A DNA stretch of 64,000 nt from Vermamoeba vermiformis (GCA_045837725.1 JBEWZL010000126.1:310001-374000); one strand, 5' to 3'; numbered from the stretch's first letter, positions 38,250-49,796 are shown. The notes: generated by a model from the letters alone, not told the origin. Made by a program: numbers and translations.

Positions 38250-39992
38250 ATGGTTCTTCTAAATAATGTTGCATTCTTTATGTGCCTAGCGGTTGTTGGG
38301 GTCACTGTGTCAGTTGCATCCTCGTCGCCTGTGTTTCCAGTTTGGGTTGAAGGAAATGATTCTGGCTTCTTGCCAAGTGAAAGAGTATACCACGATATAA
38401 TACAAGATTCTAAAGGCGATTTATGGCTATTCGGTGGATCTGGTAAGCAAGAAAAATTAATTACAAATCTAGATTCGTCAAGATCAATCTAAAACGACGT
38501 CATTATGTCTGTATGGCTTACAAATAATCGTAATAATATTTCTTATAGATTTAAATACTATATTATTAAGTCTGAACCAATTACTGACATGCATCTCCGT
38601 TTTAGCCGCCAATAATTCAGGAGTGCTTGGTGATCTCTACAAAATGGACGTAAGAAATAATTATACGTGGGCATTTGTGGATACATCAGCGAGTTTTGAA
38701 GTTCCTTCTCCTCGCAGAGATTTTTGTTGGTCGATCGACAAAAACGACAATATTTTTCTGTACGGCGGGAGTTCCACAGATTCTTATAGCGCAGATAAGC
38801 CTGTATTTGGCGACTTATGGATGTTCAATACTTCCTCGCTGACCTGGACTCAACTACGAAACTCTTCAGCTTTCAATCTGGATGGACGTAATTCGCCGGG
38901 TGTTGGATCCGCTCAAAGTCATCCAGGTACCAGAGTATTAATGACGTGTTGGTTTAATGACGATACGAATACGTTTTGGATCTATGGAGGCTACTTTTAT
39001 TTTTCTAACTACGGCGATGTGTGGTCTTACTCGATCGATTCTGGGATCTGGTCGTGGACTTCAGGCAAATTAGGAACAGATTTTTATGCAGACTCGGACG
39101 TACAGATAGGTGTTCCATATACTGATAAGTTCCCTGGCGCTGTAGTTCAATCTTCATCTACGAAAGATCCGGATGGCAACGTTTGGTACGTACCAATTTC
39201 TTTTTATGGAGTTACGAGTTTAGTGTATGCTAATATTTCCTTTTTAGGATATATGGTGGTTGGTTAGTTAACAACTATTGCAATCAATTATGGAGATTTA
39301 AAATGTCAACTCTCGAGTGGACTTTCTTCGGTGGAAATTTCACCAAAGAAAACTTAGAAACGGTCCGATTTTACGGCGTATATAACGAGATTGGCACCTT
39401 CTCTGCGGAAAATCATCCGCCCGCGATGTTGTATGGCGCGTTAGTGTACGCCGGTGATGGAAAGTTGGCACTGCTCACGAACACGTTTATGACCAACAAG
39501 CGTTACATGAGTCAGAATCTATGGCACTATAATATAGCGACTAACGAATGGGCGGTGATGTTTGTTGTAGTCAATGATACGAGCTATGACGTTGCACCGA
39601 ACCGTGGAACCTTTCAAAAAGTAGATCCCACAGCAAATATTGGTCAGCGTGTTGGTTGGGGCCGAAGTAGGACAATAGGCAATATATGGGTCGCTAGGGG
39701 TACCGATACAGTCACTTCTTTGGCTCCCACTGATACGCTCGTCTTTCCCGTGACACTTTGCTCGACGGATCTGTCGCCTTGTTCAGTCAACGCAGATTGC
39801 ACGGATCATATTGGATGGGCTGAATGTGTTTGCAAAGAAGGATATGAAGGCGATGGTAGGACTTGTAACCAGATCTCAGGGCCGCAAAGTAATAACGGTC
39901 CATCGAAAACTCCGATCAAAGCAAACAACGCCGCGAAGTTGTATGGTGCAGCAATGGCTTGCTTGTCAGCTATTGGTGCATTTTTAACATAA
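38250..39992 (+). CDS. Kelch-repeat, EGF, GPI-anchored surface protein
   Basis: Signal peptide MVLLNNVAFFMCLAVVGVTV (start at 38250; an in-frame ATG at 38136 would put a charged stretch before it). The kelch propeller has repeated GG motifs: DLWLFGGSG, IFLYGGSS, FWIYGGYF, IYGGWLVNN, each with a downstream W (DLWMFNTSSLTW, DVWSYSIDSGIW, QLWRFKMSTLEW). An EGF-like domain follows (CSTDLSPCSVNADCTDHIGW, ECVCKEGYEGDGRTC). The tail is SKTPIKANNAAKLYG then a hydrophobic end (AAMACLSAIGAFLT) that fits a GPI attachment signal. Probably a cell-surface adhesion or recognition protein. Introns keep phase. Confidence 0.85.
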
Positions 39993-40201
39993 CAAAGATA
40001 AACGTATAAATTGTAAAGATTAGCTGTTATTTCGGGCAGGGCGGGAACCCGAATTATTTTTCTCGGAATTTCTCATCGGCCACAAGGCGGTGCTCGAGAT
40101 TCTTTTACCCGTGTGCTATCATTATCTTGATCGATTGCCCGAGGCAACTACACGCAAGCCAAAGTAACCTGCATTTTTGACAATCTTTCTACGTTGGAAT
40201 C

Positions 40202-41643
40202 ATGGCTTCTTGGTAAGTGCTCGAGTTCCCTTCCTATTACTTATGCAACGAATGTAACCAATAAATTTAGGGTAAATGAGGTGCTTAATATTGGTAGCAA
40301 AGGGCTCAAAACTGTTGAAGACTATGAGAAACAATTTGATCTGATCGCAGAAAAATTGCTAAACGAATGCAGCTTACAAATTAACGACAGGTATTAACGA
40401 ATACTCCATAATATATATTTTTACTATTTATGACTTAACGATCCAATCCTAATTTTTCTATTTATTTTTCAAAGACCGCACAGATTCATCGAAATTGAAT
40501 TCTACTACACTGATGCCATTCACGCGGATCCTTTCACTCATAAATATAAGGACCAACAAACATGCGGTCAATGGTACTTCCATAAGATAGGCTCGCAATA
40601 CAAAGGAGGAACTTACAAAGGATTGGATATCACCTGTGGTTCACCAAACGTAAGGCAATAAGATATTAATATTATATTTACTATATTTTCTTTAACCTGG
40701 TATCTTTGAATCAATGCCAAGGTCGATCCCGCCAAAATTCCAATTTTGATCCATTCATTTTTGACGCTTCTAACGCTCGTAATATTATGTATAGGCATAT
40801 GGCGGTATATTAATTAGAGGCATTCAAGATTTGGAGACCGGTGAGATCAAAGACGGCTCGTGCGTCTGTGTGGATCACATCTTGCAACTCAACAATGTTG
40901 ACTCGATCAAAGACCTTACAATGCTCAAAACATTCAATTTTAATGTTACTGGCGGAAATGCCAATCGTATTGTGCCTAATACCAATATGCCTAAAGTGGA
41001 TGTCGTCAAATCCGCTCGTGTTGGTTTGAACATGAAGAAAAAAGAAGACAATCAAACGGAATACGTTATGAAGCCTTATCGATATTTGGCTTATCCGACA
41101 TATACCAAAAAAGGCAAGATCCACATCGCGTTAACGTTGCACATGCAAGGCAAAACTCCGCAGCAGATCCAACAAGCAACCGGCTCTCCTTTAAGCTCTA
41201 TTAGCACTTGGATCGATTTATATCAAAAAGGCTATAATACGAATATCACCAATTATGTTAATATGGCTTTGGACAATGAAAGTCTATGCCAAGCGATGGG
41301 TGCATGGGCTAAACAATACTACAAAGCGAATAATAACAGCGCTCCGAAATCTGCGCCTAAAGTAAGATTTAATAATATTATAGTAAAAATCATCATAATA
41401 ATGTTTCTAATGTGAATTTCTGAACTAACTGGATGTGCTATTTTGTAGGAAATTGTTATCGCTTCAACTCTTGAAGAGTTATTGAAGATAACCTATTGGT
41501 GTAAGTAATATATATACATTATACTAGAGAGACGATTAGCAACATTATTAATTGATCAATTTTCAGATGGAACAAAATCTGCCGCAGTTCCGATCAATGC
41601 TGAATCAACTTCGCATGCACCTCAATTCTTACAACGAAGCTGA
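40202..41643 (+). CDS. Conserved protein of unknown function
   Basis: Starts MASW, joined in phase to VNEVLNIGSKGLKTVEDYEK. The core has RFIEIEFYYTDAIHADPFTH, QQTCGQWYFHKIGSQYKGG, TYKGLDITCG and GGILIRGIQDLETGEIKDGS. This layout (an acidic Y-rich strand, a short F/YxxKxG segment, then xxLIRxxxPxxG) faintly recalls alkyladenine-DNA-glycosylase-like folds, but I would not assign it. The C-terminal part (IHIALTLHMQGKTPQQIQQA, then SISTWIDLYQKG) looks like a small helical DNA-binding-type motif. The last intron may be retained (stop 41506-41508) or spliced at TATTGGT|gtaagt to end at 41643, inside the first exon of the next gene. Confidence 0.65.
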
Positions 41644-43349
41644 TGCATTGAGTGCCCTGACTACGTTCAGAAGATTTTTGTCACGTAAGTCCTGCGTCAT
41701 TAATGGAACGTGATAATCTGAACGATTTTTTTCAGTCGACTTGCAAAATTGCTCCCGTTCAGGACGTGTATGAGGCAGGACTCATTCCTAAATTCGTAGA
41801 ATTGCTTCGTAAAGCCGAAAATCCAGCAATGCAGGTACGGATCTGCAGATCCAATTCATGAATTTAACAGAGAGTTTAATATTAACGTTATTTTAGACCG
41901 AAGCTGCTTGGGCATTGACAAATATCGCATGTTCTCCAAAGTTTGATCATATTCAAGCGATCTTCGATGCAGATGTGTTTGCACTAGTGATCCAGTTACT
42001 TTCATCGAGCCACGAAAGTGTGTATGATCAAGCGTTATGGCTCATCGCTAATTTACTCGGATTTGTTGACGAGCCTGAAAACGAGAAGAAAGTGATGCAA
42101 GTAAGTTGACAGCACTTTTTCTAAATTTGGAAAGGAAGGAGGAAAACAAAATGTGGGCTGGAAAAGTGCGAAATTTCATACTTTTCCCGTCAGGAGGCTT
42201 TTCCCTTCCTTAAAAATCAACATTTTAAATTTTTGCAATGATTGACGTTTTATCACAGTACCGCAAGAAGTTCATCGAATTGGATATTATTCCAGTCCTA
42301 TGTCAAATGGGTCAAGCGGAACAAAAGACTTCAGTAGCTGCTAATATTGCGTGGGCACTGGATAATGTTCTGCGTGGCGCTGAATTTGTGCCGCAATCGC
42401 AAGCCCTGGCTGTGTTGCCTATTTTGGCTAAACTGCTCCAAGTTGCCCATCCAGAAGCGACTTCGTACAGTGCCATGGCTGTTGCCCGGTTGGTTGCAAA
42501 ACACGACGAGACAATTATTCAACGCGTGCTTGATATCGACGAGTTAACGAAATCATTAATTAATTTACTTTGGTACGTATCAAAGCTGACAATCTTAGGA
42601 CAAATCAATTATCGGCAAATCTTTTTCGGTTTTTTAATTATAATTACTCTGGATGAAAATGAAGTTTAAAAATAAGATAGATAGATAATATTGTTCGCTA
42701 TGCTTTCACCCGATTGATTCTATTTCTGTACTAATTTGTTTGTAATTGTAGCTCGAGCGACAAACATACCAAAAACAATGCCAGCAAAGCTTTGGCGAAT
42801 CTGACAGGAGGGACGCCACAACAAGTACTTGCACTGCTAAACCAAGACTTGTTACCGAAACTGTTCGAAGCTGTTGGTGATGGCGACCCGTCGAAATTAT
42901 TCGTAGAAAATACTGCAAAGATTTTAGAGCACGTGACTTTAGCAGCGGACGAGACCATCCTCGGAATGGTTATTGACGTCGGAATTTTTTCAATTGAGCA
43001 AATTGTTCCGTCGATCGCTAACTTGCCGAACTATATTTGGGCATTATCAAACGCTACATTTGCAGCCAACGAACATCAGCTCGATTATTTCGTTGCAAGA
43101 GATATTCACAAGCAATTAGGCACAGCGTTATGTGAAAATCCTCAAGTTGCTAAAGACAAAGATTTTCACGTGGCTATTCTCGAAGGTCTTGAAAACCTTC
43201 TCCGACGAGCTCCTAAAGCGGCAAAAACTCTGCCAGCAGCTGTCAAGAAACATCTCCAACAACAAACTTCACACTCTGATGCAGATATTCAAGCGTTGGC
43301 TACGACACTTGTACAATTAATTGACCACACCGCAGTTACTAGGAAATGA
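41567..43349 (+). CDS. Importin-alpha-like ARM-repeat protein
   Basis: Tandem armadillo repeats of the importin-alpha kind: LIPKFVELLRK, QTEAAWALTNIACSPKFDH, DQALWLIANLLGF, IIPVLCQMGQ, SVAANIAWALDNVL, SDKHTKNNASKALANLTGG, PNYIWALSNATFA. The Trp-Asn pairs that bind NLS peptides are partly kept (AAWALTN; AWALDN). No IBB domain is seen, so it is shorter than classical importin-alpha. The first exon, MEQNLPQFRSMLNQL, starts right after a CAG acceptor shared with the preceding gene. The join after TTFRRFLS does not keep phase with the canonical GTAAGT donor and nearest CAG acceptor; a weak acceptor before GACTCATTCC would. Later joins are clean. Confidence 0.78.
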
Positions 43350-43376
43350 CGTAAGCAGCATTAATTAAATTAGTGC

Positions 43377-43464
43377 TGCAGCAGGATAACTCCGAAGCTA
43401 AGATCCTAAACGTGTCACTCCACAACCACTACAATAGAACTGATAAAAAGTTGCTGAATTTATG
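43377..43464. repeat. Left copy of about 88-bp imperfect direct repeat
   Basis: TGCAGCAGGATAACTCCGAA... matches 43938-44030 with a few substitutions and small gaps, in the same orientation. It lies directly after the importin-alpha-like gene. The two copies bracket the polypurine tract. Confidence 0.8.
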
Positions 43465-43937
43465 CTTCAAAGAAAAATGTAGCGGAAGGGACGCCAGACC
43501 CGCAAAAAGTATTTTGCATGCCTTCGGGCAAAGCGCGGAATGGCCGCCAGAAACGCCAGACAGCCAAAAGAGAAATCGCCCCCCCGCGAATGAACGGAGA
43601 AATCTCCCAGCGCAAAGGAAAACAAAAAAAGAAGTTGGTATAGTAGATACACGCGGTTTGGAGAGAGGGGAGGGAAAAAGAAAAGAGGGGAGAGGAGTGT
43701 GTGGGGGGGGAAAAAGAATAAAGGTGGTTAATATAGAGGAGGAGAAAGGAAAAAAAAAGGAAGAAGGCTAAAAAGAAAAAAAAAAAAAGAGGCACTACCA
43801 CCCGGGTCGAGGAGAGGAAGTAGGAGAAGAAAGGTGGAGGGAGCGGGGCCTTGTGGGGGTGGTGAAGAGGGGGGGGGGAAAGAGAGGGGGGGAGCGGGGA
43901 AGGAGGTGGATCGGTGTTGACGGGGGGGCGGGTAGTG
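43465..43937. other. GC-richer segment ending in a long polypurine tract
   Basis: About 470 bp between the two direct repeats. The left part (43465-43640) is GC-rich for this window. From about 43656 to 43935 the + strand is almost all A and G, with runs of up to nine G. ORFs across it encode Phe/Pro or Lys/Gly low complexity and are not genes. Could be an H-DNA-prone tract, a small insertion, or an assembly artefact. Confidence 0.7.
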
Positions 43938-44030
43938 TGCAGCAGGAAACTCCGAAGCTAAGATCCTTAACGTCTCACTCCACAACCACTACAACAGAAC
44001 AATTGCTGATATAAAGTTGCGGAATTAAGC
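43938..44030. repeat. Right copy of about 90-bp imperfect direct repeat
   Basis: Same orientation as 43377-43464. It shares the central words CTCCGAAGCTAAGATCCT and CACTCCACAACCACTACAA, with an extra ATTGCTGA block near its right end. Confidence 0.8.
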
Positions 44031-44220
44031 CCACTAGAAAACAAAATTTGTTCGTACGAATTCGCTGTTTACCTCAAAAATAAAGGCTATGGCTGCGTAT
44101 GAGTTAATAATCCCGGTCAAAATTTTCGTTAAATCCGCGTTGTCGTGAGTCTATTTTAAAATGAATACAGTCTAGTGATAAAAACCATTTATTCGATCAT
44201 AAGCAATCGTAGTGCAGATC

Positions 44221-45044
44221 TTACAAGGTCATCAATGCGACACCAAGCAAAAACACGGATCCGATCAAACCCGACGCACCACTAGTGGTGGATTTTTTGA
44301 TGGGCGTGGCACTAGGCTGAGTTGGTGCTACGGGGGCAGCAATAGGGGCAGTTATAGGAGCAGTGGTTGGTGAATTGGCTAAAGGTGCGGATGCAGGAGC
44401 TGCACTTGGTCCAGCAACAGGAGCCGCGGCCGGCGTAGTATAAGGAACGCAATTATATTGTTTTCCAACACCAATAGATTCGCCCAACGCTGTGCACGTC
44501 GAACCCACGGATTCGCTGCCCTGCATGGATCCCGGCGTGCAAGATGCGTCAACGTGTGTGCTTAGTGTGAAATTGTTATTTACGCAACTCGCAAATTTGT
44601 AAGCGAGAATACCACCGGTGTTATCGTAAACGAAGCATGTGTCGGGCAAACCTAAAAAATTTGTAATTTAAAAACCGTTAAAATAAAAAAAATTCAAAAT
44701 ATTTACCTCCTATATAGCTACTAATTGCGGCGCAATCAGTAGTAGTATAGACGGCAGCGACAATGTAACCGTCATAATTAGGAATTGTGCTGGTTGCGCA
44801 ATCCTCTTTTTTCCAAAATCCAGCGCCGAGTGATGTACAAGGAGAGTCGATCTTACAAAGTTTGTTCTAAGGAACATTAGTCACCAAATTATTTAATGAG
44901 GACACTTACCGAGTCAGGTTCGTAATTGAAGCCGATGTACTCTCCATCGCAGGCCGAGGTATTGAAGATCAGTCTGGTCCATGGACCTGCCTCAACATGG
45001 CTAAAGTAAGCAAGGAATAACGCTATGATAAGAAGTAATTTCAT
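44221..45044 (-). CDS. GPI-anchored secreted Cys-rich protein, copy 1
   Basis: Three exons. Signal peptide MKLLLIIALFLAYFSHVEA. Mature part with paired Cys (CDGEYIGFNYEPDS; LCKIDSPCTSLGAG; EDCATSTIPNYDGY; LPDTCFVYDN; YKFASCVNN; STCTALGE; YNCVPYT). A long Ala/Pro linker (PVAGPSAAPASAPLANSPTT onward) is followed by a hydrophobic end (GLIGSVFLLGVALMTL) after KKSTTSGAS, a GPI attachment pattern. Family of unknown function, shared with 45725-46561 and 54186-55011. The 3' flank is also shared with the next copy, so the duplicated unit includes about 100 bp beyond the stop. Confidence 0.82.
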
Positions 45045-45724
45045 TTGTGCTATTATTTTATCAGTAAACGATGAAAGTGGTCCCGGGACTTACCGGCAAA
45101 AAAAATCTGCCGATAAACTTTTGCAAAGACTCTCAGTGATCCGCATCTGTGTGGAGTATCAACGTCTTAGTGGTTGTAATTATCTTTATTAAAATTAAAG
45201 AATACAAGGCTTGGCTTCGTGTTACGGCTATTTACATATTACTGTAAGATGTTCTAGATCATTCTATATATCATTACTTATAACTTGACATGTCGTATTG
45301 CTATTGGTTTATTGTTTGATGTTGTTTGAAGGGTCATCATCGTGGAGTTTTCACCGAAATTTCCGCAATGACTAACCGTTTGTAGCAGGATGTTGAGGCA
45401 ATCAATTGCATTACAAACAGGATAATTCTGGCGTAGCATAGGACACCGATCGTAATCCCAGCTCAAAGGGTACTGCAGTAACAACTTGTACTACTACTAT
45501 TGCGTAGTTAAAAGTACGTGCGTGGTCTAACTTGGAACAGAAAGGCAAGGGTTCAAAAATCTGCGTCGTTATTCGTACGATTTCGCTGTTTTACTTTAAA
45601 TAAAAGCTGTAGCACTACAAACCAGAAATAATTCTGACCGTTAAATCCGCGTTGTTTGATTTTGATAAAGTGAGTCTATTTTAAAATCCATTTACTCTCT
45701 TATATTCCAATCGTAGCGCAAATT
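45045..45724. other. Spacer between tandem GPI-protein copies
   Basis: 680 bp. The right part (about 45570-45724) is homologous to the 3' flank of copy 1 (44060-44220), sharing AAATCCGCGTTGT and GTGAGTCTATTTTAAAAT. A 68-codon leftward ORF at 45278-45484 lacks a signal peptide and is not annotated. Confidence 0.5.
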
Positions 45725-46561
45725 TTAGAAGGCCATCAATGCAACACCAAGCAAAAAAGTGGATCCGATCGCACTCGACGCACCACTAGTGGTGGATTTT
45801 TTGACAGGTGATGCAACAGGCTGAGTTGATGCTACGGGGGCAGCAATAGGAGGAATAATAGGGGCAGTTATAGGAGCAGTGGTTGGTGAATTGGCTAAAG
45901 GCGCGGATGCAGGAGCGGCACCTGGTCCAGCAACAGGAGTAGCAGCCACTGGCGTATTAGGAACGCAATTATATGTCTTTCCATAACTATTTGTGTCACC
46001 CAGCATGGCGCACGTCGAAACTACAGACTCGCTCAGCTCCAGCGATGCCGGAGTGCAAGATGCGTCCGAGTGTGTGCTTAGTGAGAAAGCATTGTTTACG
46101 CAACTCGCAAATTTGTATGCGAGAATACCAACACGGTTATCGTAAACGAAGCACGTGTCGGGCAAACCTAAAAAATTTGTAATTTTAAAACTTAAAAACT
46201 TAAAAATAAATAATTAATATTACCTCCAAAATAACTACTGACTGTATTGCAAGCACTTGAAGTATATATGGTAACCACAATGTAACCGTCATAATTAGGA
46301 ATTGTGCTGGTTGAGCAATCCTCTTTTTTCCAAAATCCAGCGCCGAGTTATGTACAAGGAGAGCCGATGTCACAAAGTTGGTTCTAATGAGTATTAGTCA
46401 CTTAAATAAATAATACACATTCTTACCGAGTCAGGATCGTAATTGAAGCCGATGTACTCGCCATCGCAGTTCGAGTTGTTGAAGATCAGCCTGGTCCATG
46501 GACCTGCCTCAACGTGGCTAACGTAAGCAAGAAACAACGCTATAATAAGAAGCAATTTCAT
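45725..46561 (-). pseudogene. GPI-anchored secreted Cys-rich protein, copy 2, interrupted
   Basis: Tandem paralog of 44221-45044 with the same three exons, near-identical signal peptide (MKLLLIIALFLAYVSHVEA), the same Cys pattern and Ala/Pro linker, and a GPI-type end GSTFLLGVALMAF. In exon 2 the codon that is TCA in copy 1 (in CTSLGAG) is TAA here, at 46348-46350. This ends the protein after about 70 residues and removes the stalk and anchor. The rest of the frame stays open, so the change is either very recent, a polymorphism, or a sequence error. The first exon and splice sites look normal. Confidence 0.75.
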
Positions 46562-47062
46562 TTGTGCTGCTCGAAGGTGAATCATAAACGTAAACAATAA
46601 TTTTTGGATATTGCTGCAGGACAGCTAATTCCGTTGGTATTACGCTGGTTCATTAATATGATTCTAAATATAGGCGAGCTATTATTTTCAAGCTTGGTCT
46701 CTTTCTTAATCAGTAGTAACGGAGAAGCATCCGAGCTTTTAATTACTTATTTTCGAAAAGCTAATAGTATAGCTTACCTTATATTATTGTGGCCCTAAGA
46801 CTATTAGTTTATTATAATATTTGTATTTTCTAAACCACACTGACCTCACACTCGATCGCTGGATGAAATGAAAATAATCACTTGCCGCCAAACTTGCCAT
46901 TTCAAATTCAAACGTGTTAGAGGATGCCAATTAATTACGTGCACATTGGGTGGTCATTGCTATCAATTCAACAGTCAATTGATTTTGAAAATAGCGTGAA
47001 AACAGGGATAAAAAATCTTCGGTGGAAAAGTCCATTTATTGTTCAATTTGTAATTATATACA
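46562..47062. other. Divergent intergenic region
   Basis: 501 bp between GPI copy 2 and the M6P-receptor-like gene. Presumed promoters; no gene supported. Confidence 0.4.
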
Positions 47063-48760
47063 ATGCGCCACCTTATATATATTAGCCTGTGTATTTATTT
47101 TGTATCTTTGGTCTCCGCTCAGCCCGAGAGTGCGAGTATGTGCTCGCATCTCGTTGCCAAGGACGGATCCGTTTATGATTTGACAGTTTTAGTCGAAAAA
47201 GGGTATGCATTTAGTATAACTATATACGCTATTTGTCCATCATGCTTTCTGTTGAGTTTGAACATTTACCGAATCTGACGGCTGACACCCAGAAAATTAA
47301 TTACGCTCTGAAATTATGTGCACCTATTTTTAAATAGTGTATTAATATTATTCATAATATTAATTAAATTAATACTTCGATCTGAAAGCAGATCACAATT
47401 TTCGATTTTGCGAACTAGCGTTACTAATATCGTTTCAATTATATAGAGCCCATACTGTTAAGGGTTACGATTCGGGCATCGAAGAGGTAATTATTCATGA
47501 TTATTTATGGCATATTGAATGACTTTTACGATTTTGACCGGTGTGGATCTGCTCAACGCTCAATAGCTTTGCCCTTAATAATTATACTCTCTAATATAAT
47601 CACGCTAAATTAATGCTTTGATATTAGTATTTCGATTTTTCGTTCGCCGTTTGCTCCAACTTGCCCAAAGGATGCGGTGGCGACGGAGATCCACTTTGCG
47701 CGAAGGGTAAGTGCTTTAACATCATATAATATGCTCTAATATCCATTGAACGTTATAAAATACGCAGTACCCTCATCATAAGCTAATTTACAATCTTTTC
47801 GAAATTTCGTTACAATGCGATCTCGAGCTGATCTTCGATTATTTTATTTCAGACGGCTCAGCAGGCACGTGTATGTGCTTTGAACCATGCCAAGACTGGG
47901 ACGAGTGGTGCTACGGTACTTTTTCATTCGTTCCTAACGTTCAACCATTGGACGACGGTAAAGGCGTCTTGATTAACTACAATAAGGCTGGAACTCTTGG
48001 TACTAGGTGCGTATATATGTCAATACATACTATTTATCTCAGTCATATATTATTTTCCTCGTAACTAATAACCGGATCTACCTTCAGATTGCATTTGTTG
48101 TGCGATTACAACTTTGCGGGATTAGACCAAGCCAATATTACTAAGGCAAGTCCTATTATACCATATTACTTATATGAACATTTAATAACCTATGCACATA
48201 ATTATAGGACACTAGTACTGCCACTTTCGACGTTGTTGTTTTGACGGATGCGGCTTGTCCGATCGGCGGTGGAGGACTTTCTGGCGGCACTATTTTCTTA
48301 TTAATGTAAGTATAGAACTAATATTATGCGATAATCCATCCATATTTATTCGATAGAAAGCACTCCAATGTGCATTTTGTAACGCGTGTCGGATGACAGA
48401 TCCGCAGTTATTTTTCTCAGAATTATGGTGTTACTTTAAACTTACTATGTTATTTTTATAGTGTGCTTGTCATCTGCATCTTATATTTAGTGGTTGGTAT
48501 TATGATCAACAAGTTCTCACGCATGAAGAATGGTCGCGAAGTGGTGCCTAACGTCGAATTCTGGGTCTCATTGCCCGGTCTTGTAGCGGTAAGTACTTCA
48601 TTAAGCCGTATTATAATACATTATTAAATACATATTTATCCTTATTCGAGCGATTATATGGTGATCTAATCGCTCTTATGTAATGTAGGACGGTGCTAAA
48701 TTCTCCGTGTACAAAATCACTGGTCGCGCATCGCGCAGCAGTTATTCAACCGTGGAATAG
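47063..48760 (+). CDS. Mannose-6-phosphate-receptor-like / Atg27-like membrane protein
   Basis: Type I membrane protein with many short exons. Signal peptide MRHLIYISLCIYFVSLVSAQ. The lumenal MRH-type domain has conserved Cys and short motifs (SMCSHLVAKDGSVYDL, YDSGIEE, FDFSFAVCSNLPKGC, GTCMCFEPCQDWDEWCYG, LHLLCDYNF). A Gly-rich junction GGGLSGGTIFLLI leads to one transmembrane helix (VLVICILYLVVGIMI). The cytoplasmic part, NKFSRMKNGREVVPNVEFWV, SLPGLVADG, has the Y/F-W and LVxDG pattern of cation-dependent M6P receptors and Atg27 proteins. Likely sorts cargo between Golgi and endosomes. Sugar-binding residues cannot be verified, so receptor versus Atg27-type role is open. Confidence 0.82.
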
Positions 48761-49037
48761 AATAATAAACTCCGACAATTTTATTTATGAAAACTCGATA
48801 CGAGATAGTGGTCTAGTTCTGATTGTCGGTTAAGGTACGTGCAAAATTTACTTCTTCTTACTAATATACCTATTCAATGAAATTAATGCAATTACACTGT
48901 AATTGATCTCATACGCGAGATTTCGCAGAAAAAAATCGCAGTAGCACACCGGAAACGGATCCAGGTTGCATAGTTGGATCTCAATTTTTGCAAGTAAGAA
49001 GTTAATGAACAGTACTTTATTTAATACACAAAGTCAT

Positions 49038-49796
49038 TCAAAGCTTTGTCTCGAGTCTTTGCAACAATTTAGCGTACTCGGGGAATAATTTGTTGGTCAT
49101 CATTCTGGCAAACTTAACGAGGTTAGGTTTGTTCAAGATCTGCTGACTAACGAAGGGATTCGAATAGGTTTGAAGAGCATTAGCAATGAAAGCGTATACT
49201 ATAATATCGATTTCAGTAGGCTGCTCGGTTCGATGAAAGTAATTTTCGCCGTGGATGTACTTTTCTTCGAGATCTTCAAAAGCTCTCGTAATAATAGCTT
49301 CTACTTCTTCTTTCGAGTGCCGACCGACTCCTTGGTACCATAATGCTGTTTTGGCTCTTCTTCGAAAATACCACGAGACGATTGGGCGGATCAACCACGG
49401 AATTGCTCCGAAGGCTTCTTTGCTAATTATAGCGTAGTTCTCTTCGTTAAACCAACGTTCGTATACGATGCACGGGTAGAGCAGCTCTTCAATGTAGGTC
49501 TGGTACGAGCGAGAATCAGCCAATTGGGTGCGCGTTAAAGTTCGATCGAGATCTGGCGACAAACCAGACTGGATCAGATAACGCAAAATGAAGTGCGAAT
49601 CTGATAATACGTGATTATTGACGGTAATGTACGGCACTTTGCCTTTAGGAGCTTTGTTCGGGTAAGTCTCTCGAAGTTCGTAAGGAGTGGATGTAGCTCG
49701 CAAGAAAGTCTCTACTTTTTGACAATAACCGGACGCGCTTGGCTCATCCGTCGGTTTAGGTAGTCCATATAATAATACTATGTCTTTTTGAGCCAT
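49038..49796 (-). CDS. Fax/metaxin-type GST-like protein
   Basis: Single-exon gene of 252 residues. N-terminal thioredoxin-like half: MAQKDIVLLYGLPKPTDEPS, SGYCQKVETFLRATSTPYEL, PKGKVPYITVNNHVLSDSHF. C-terminal helical half: LYPCIVYERWFNEENYAI, LWYQGVGRHSKEEVEAIITR, YFHRTEQPTEIDIIVYAFIA. This is the pattern of failed-axon-connections and related glutathione S-transferase-like proteins (GST_C_6 type). The family often lacks clear enzyme activity; some members act at the mitochondrial surface or in stress resistance. It stands out for having no introns. Confidence 0.82.
   Translation of the reverse strand: MAQKDIVLLYGLPKPTDEPSASGYCQKVETFLRATSTPYELRETYPNKAPKGKVPYITVNNHVLSDSHFILRYLIQSGLSPDLDRTLTRTQLADSRSYQTYIEELLYPCIVYERWFNEENYAIISKEAFGAIPWLIRPIVSWYFRRRAKTALWYQGVGRHSKEEVEAIITRAFEDLEEKYIHGENYFHRTEQPTEIDIIVYAFIANALQTYSNPFVSQQILNKPNLVKFARMMTNKLFPEYAKLLQRLETKL

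Noticed and set aside
43373-43985. ORFs across the polypurine tract on both strands
   Set aside because: Low-complexity Lys/Gly/Glu or Phe/Pro translations produced by base composition.
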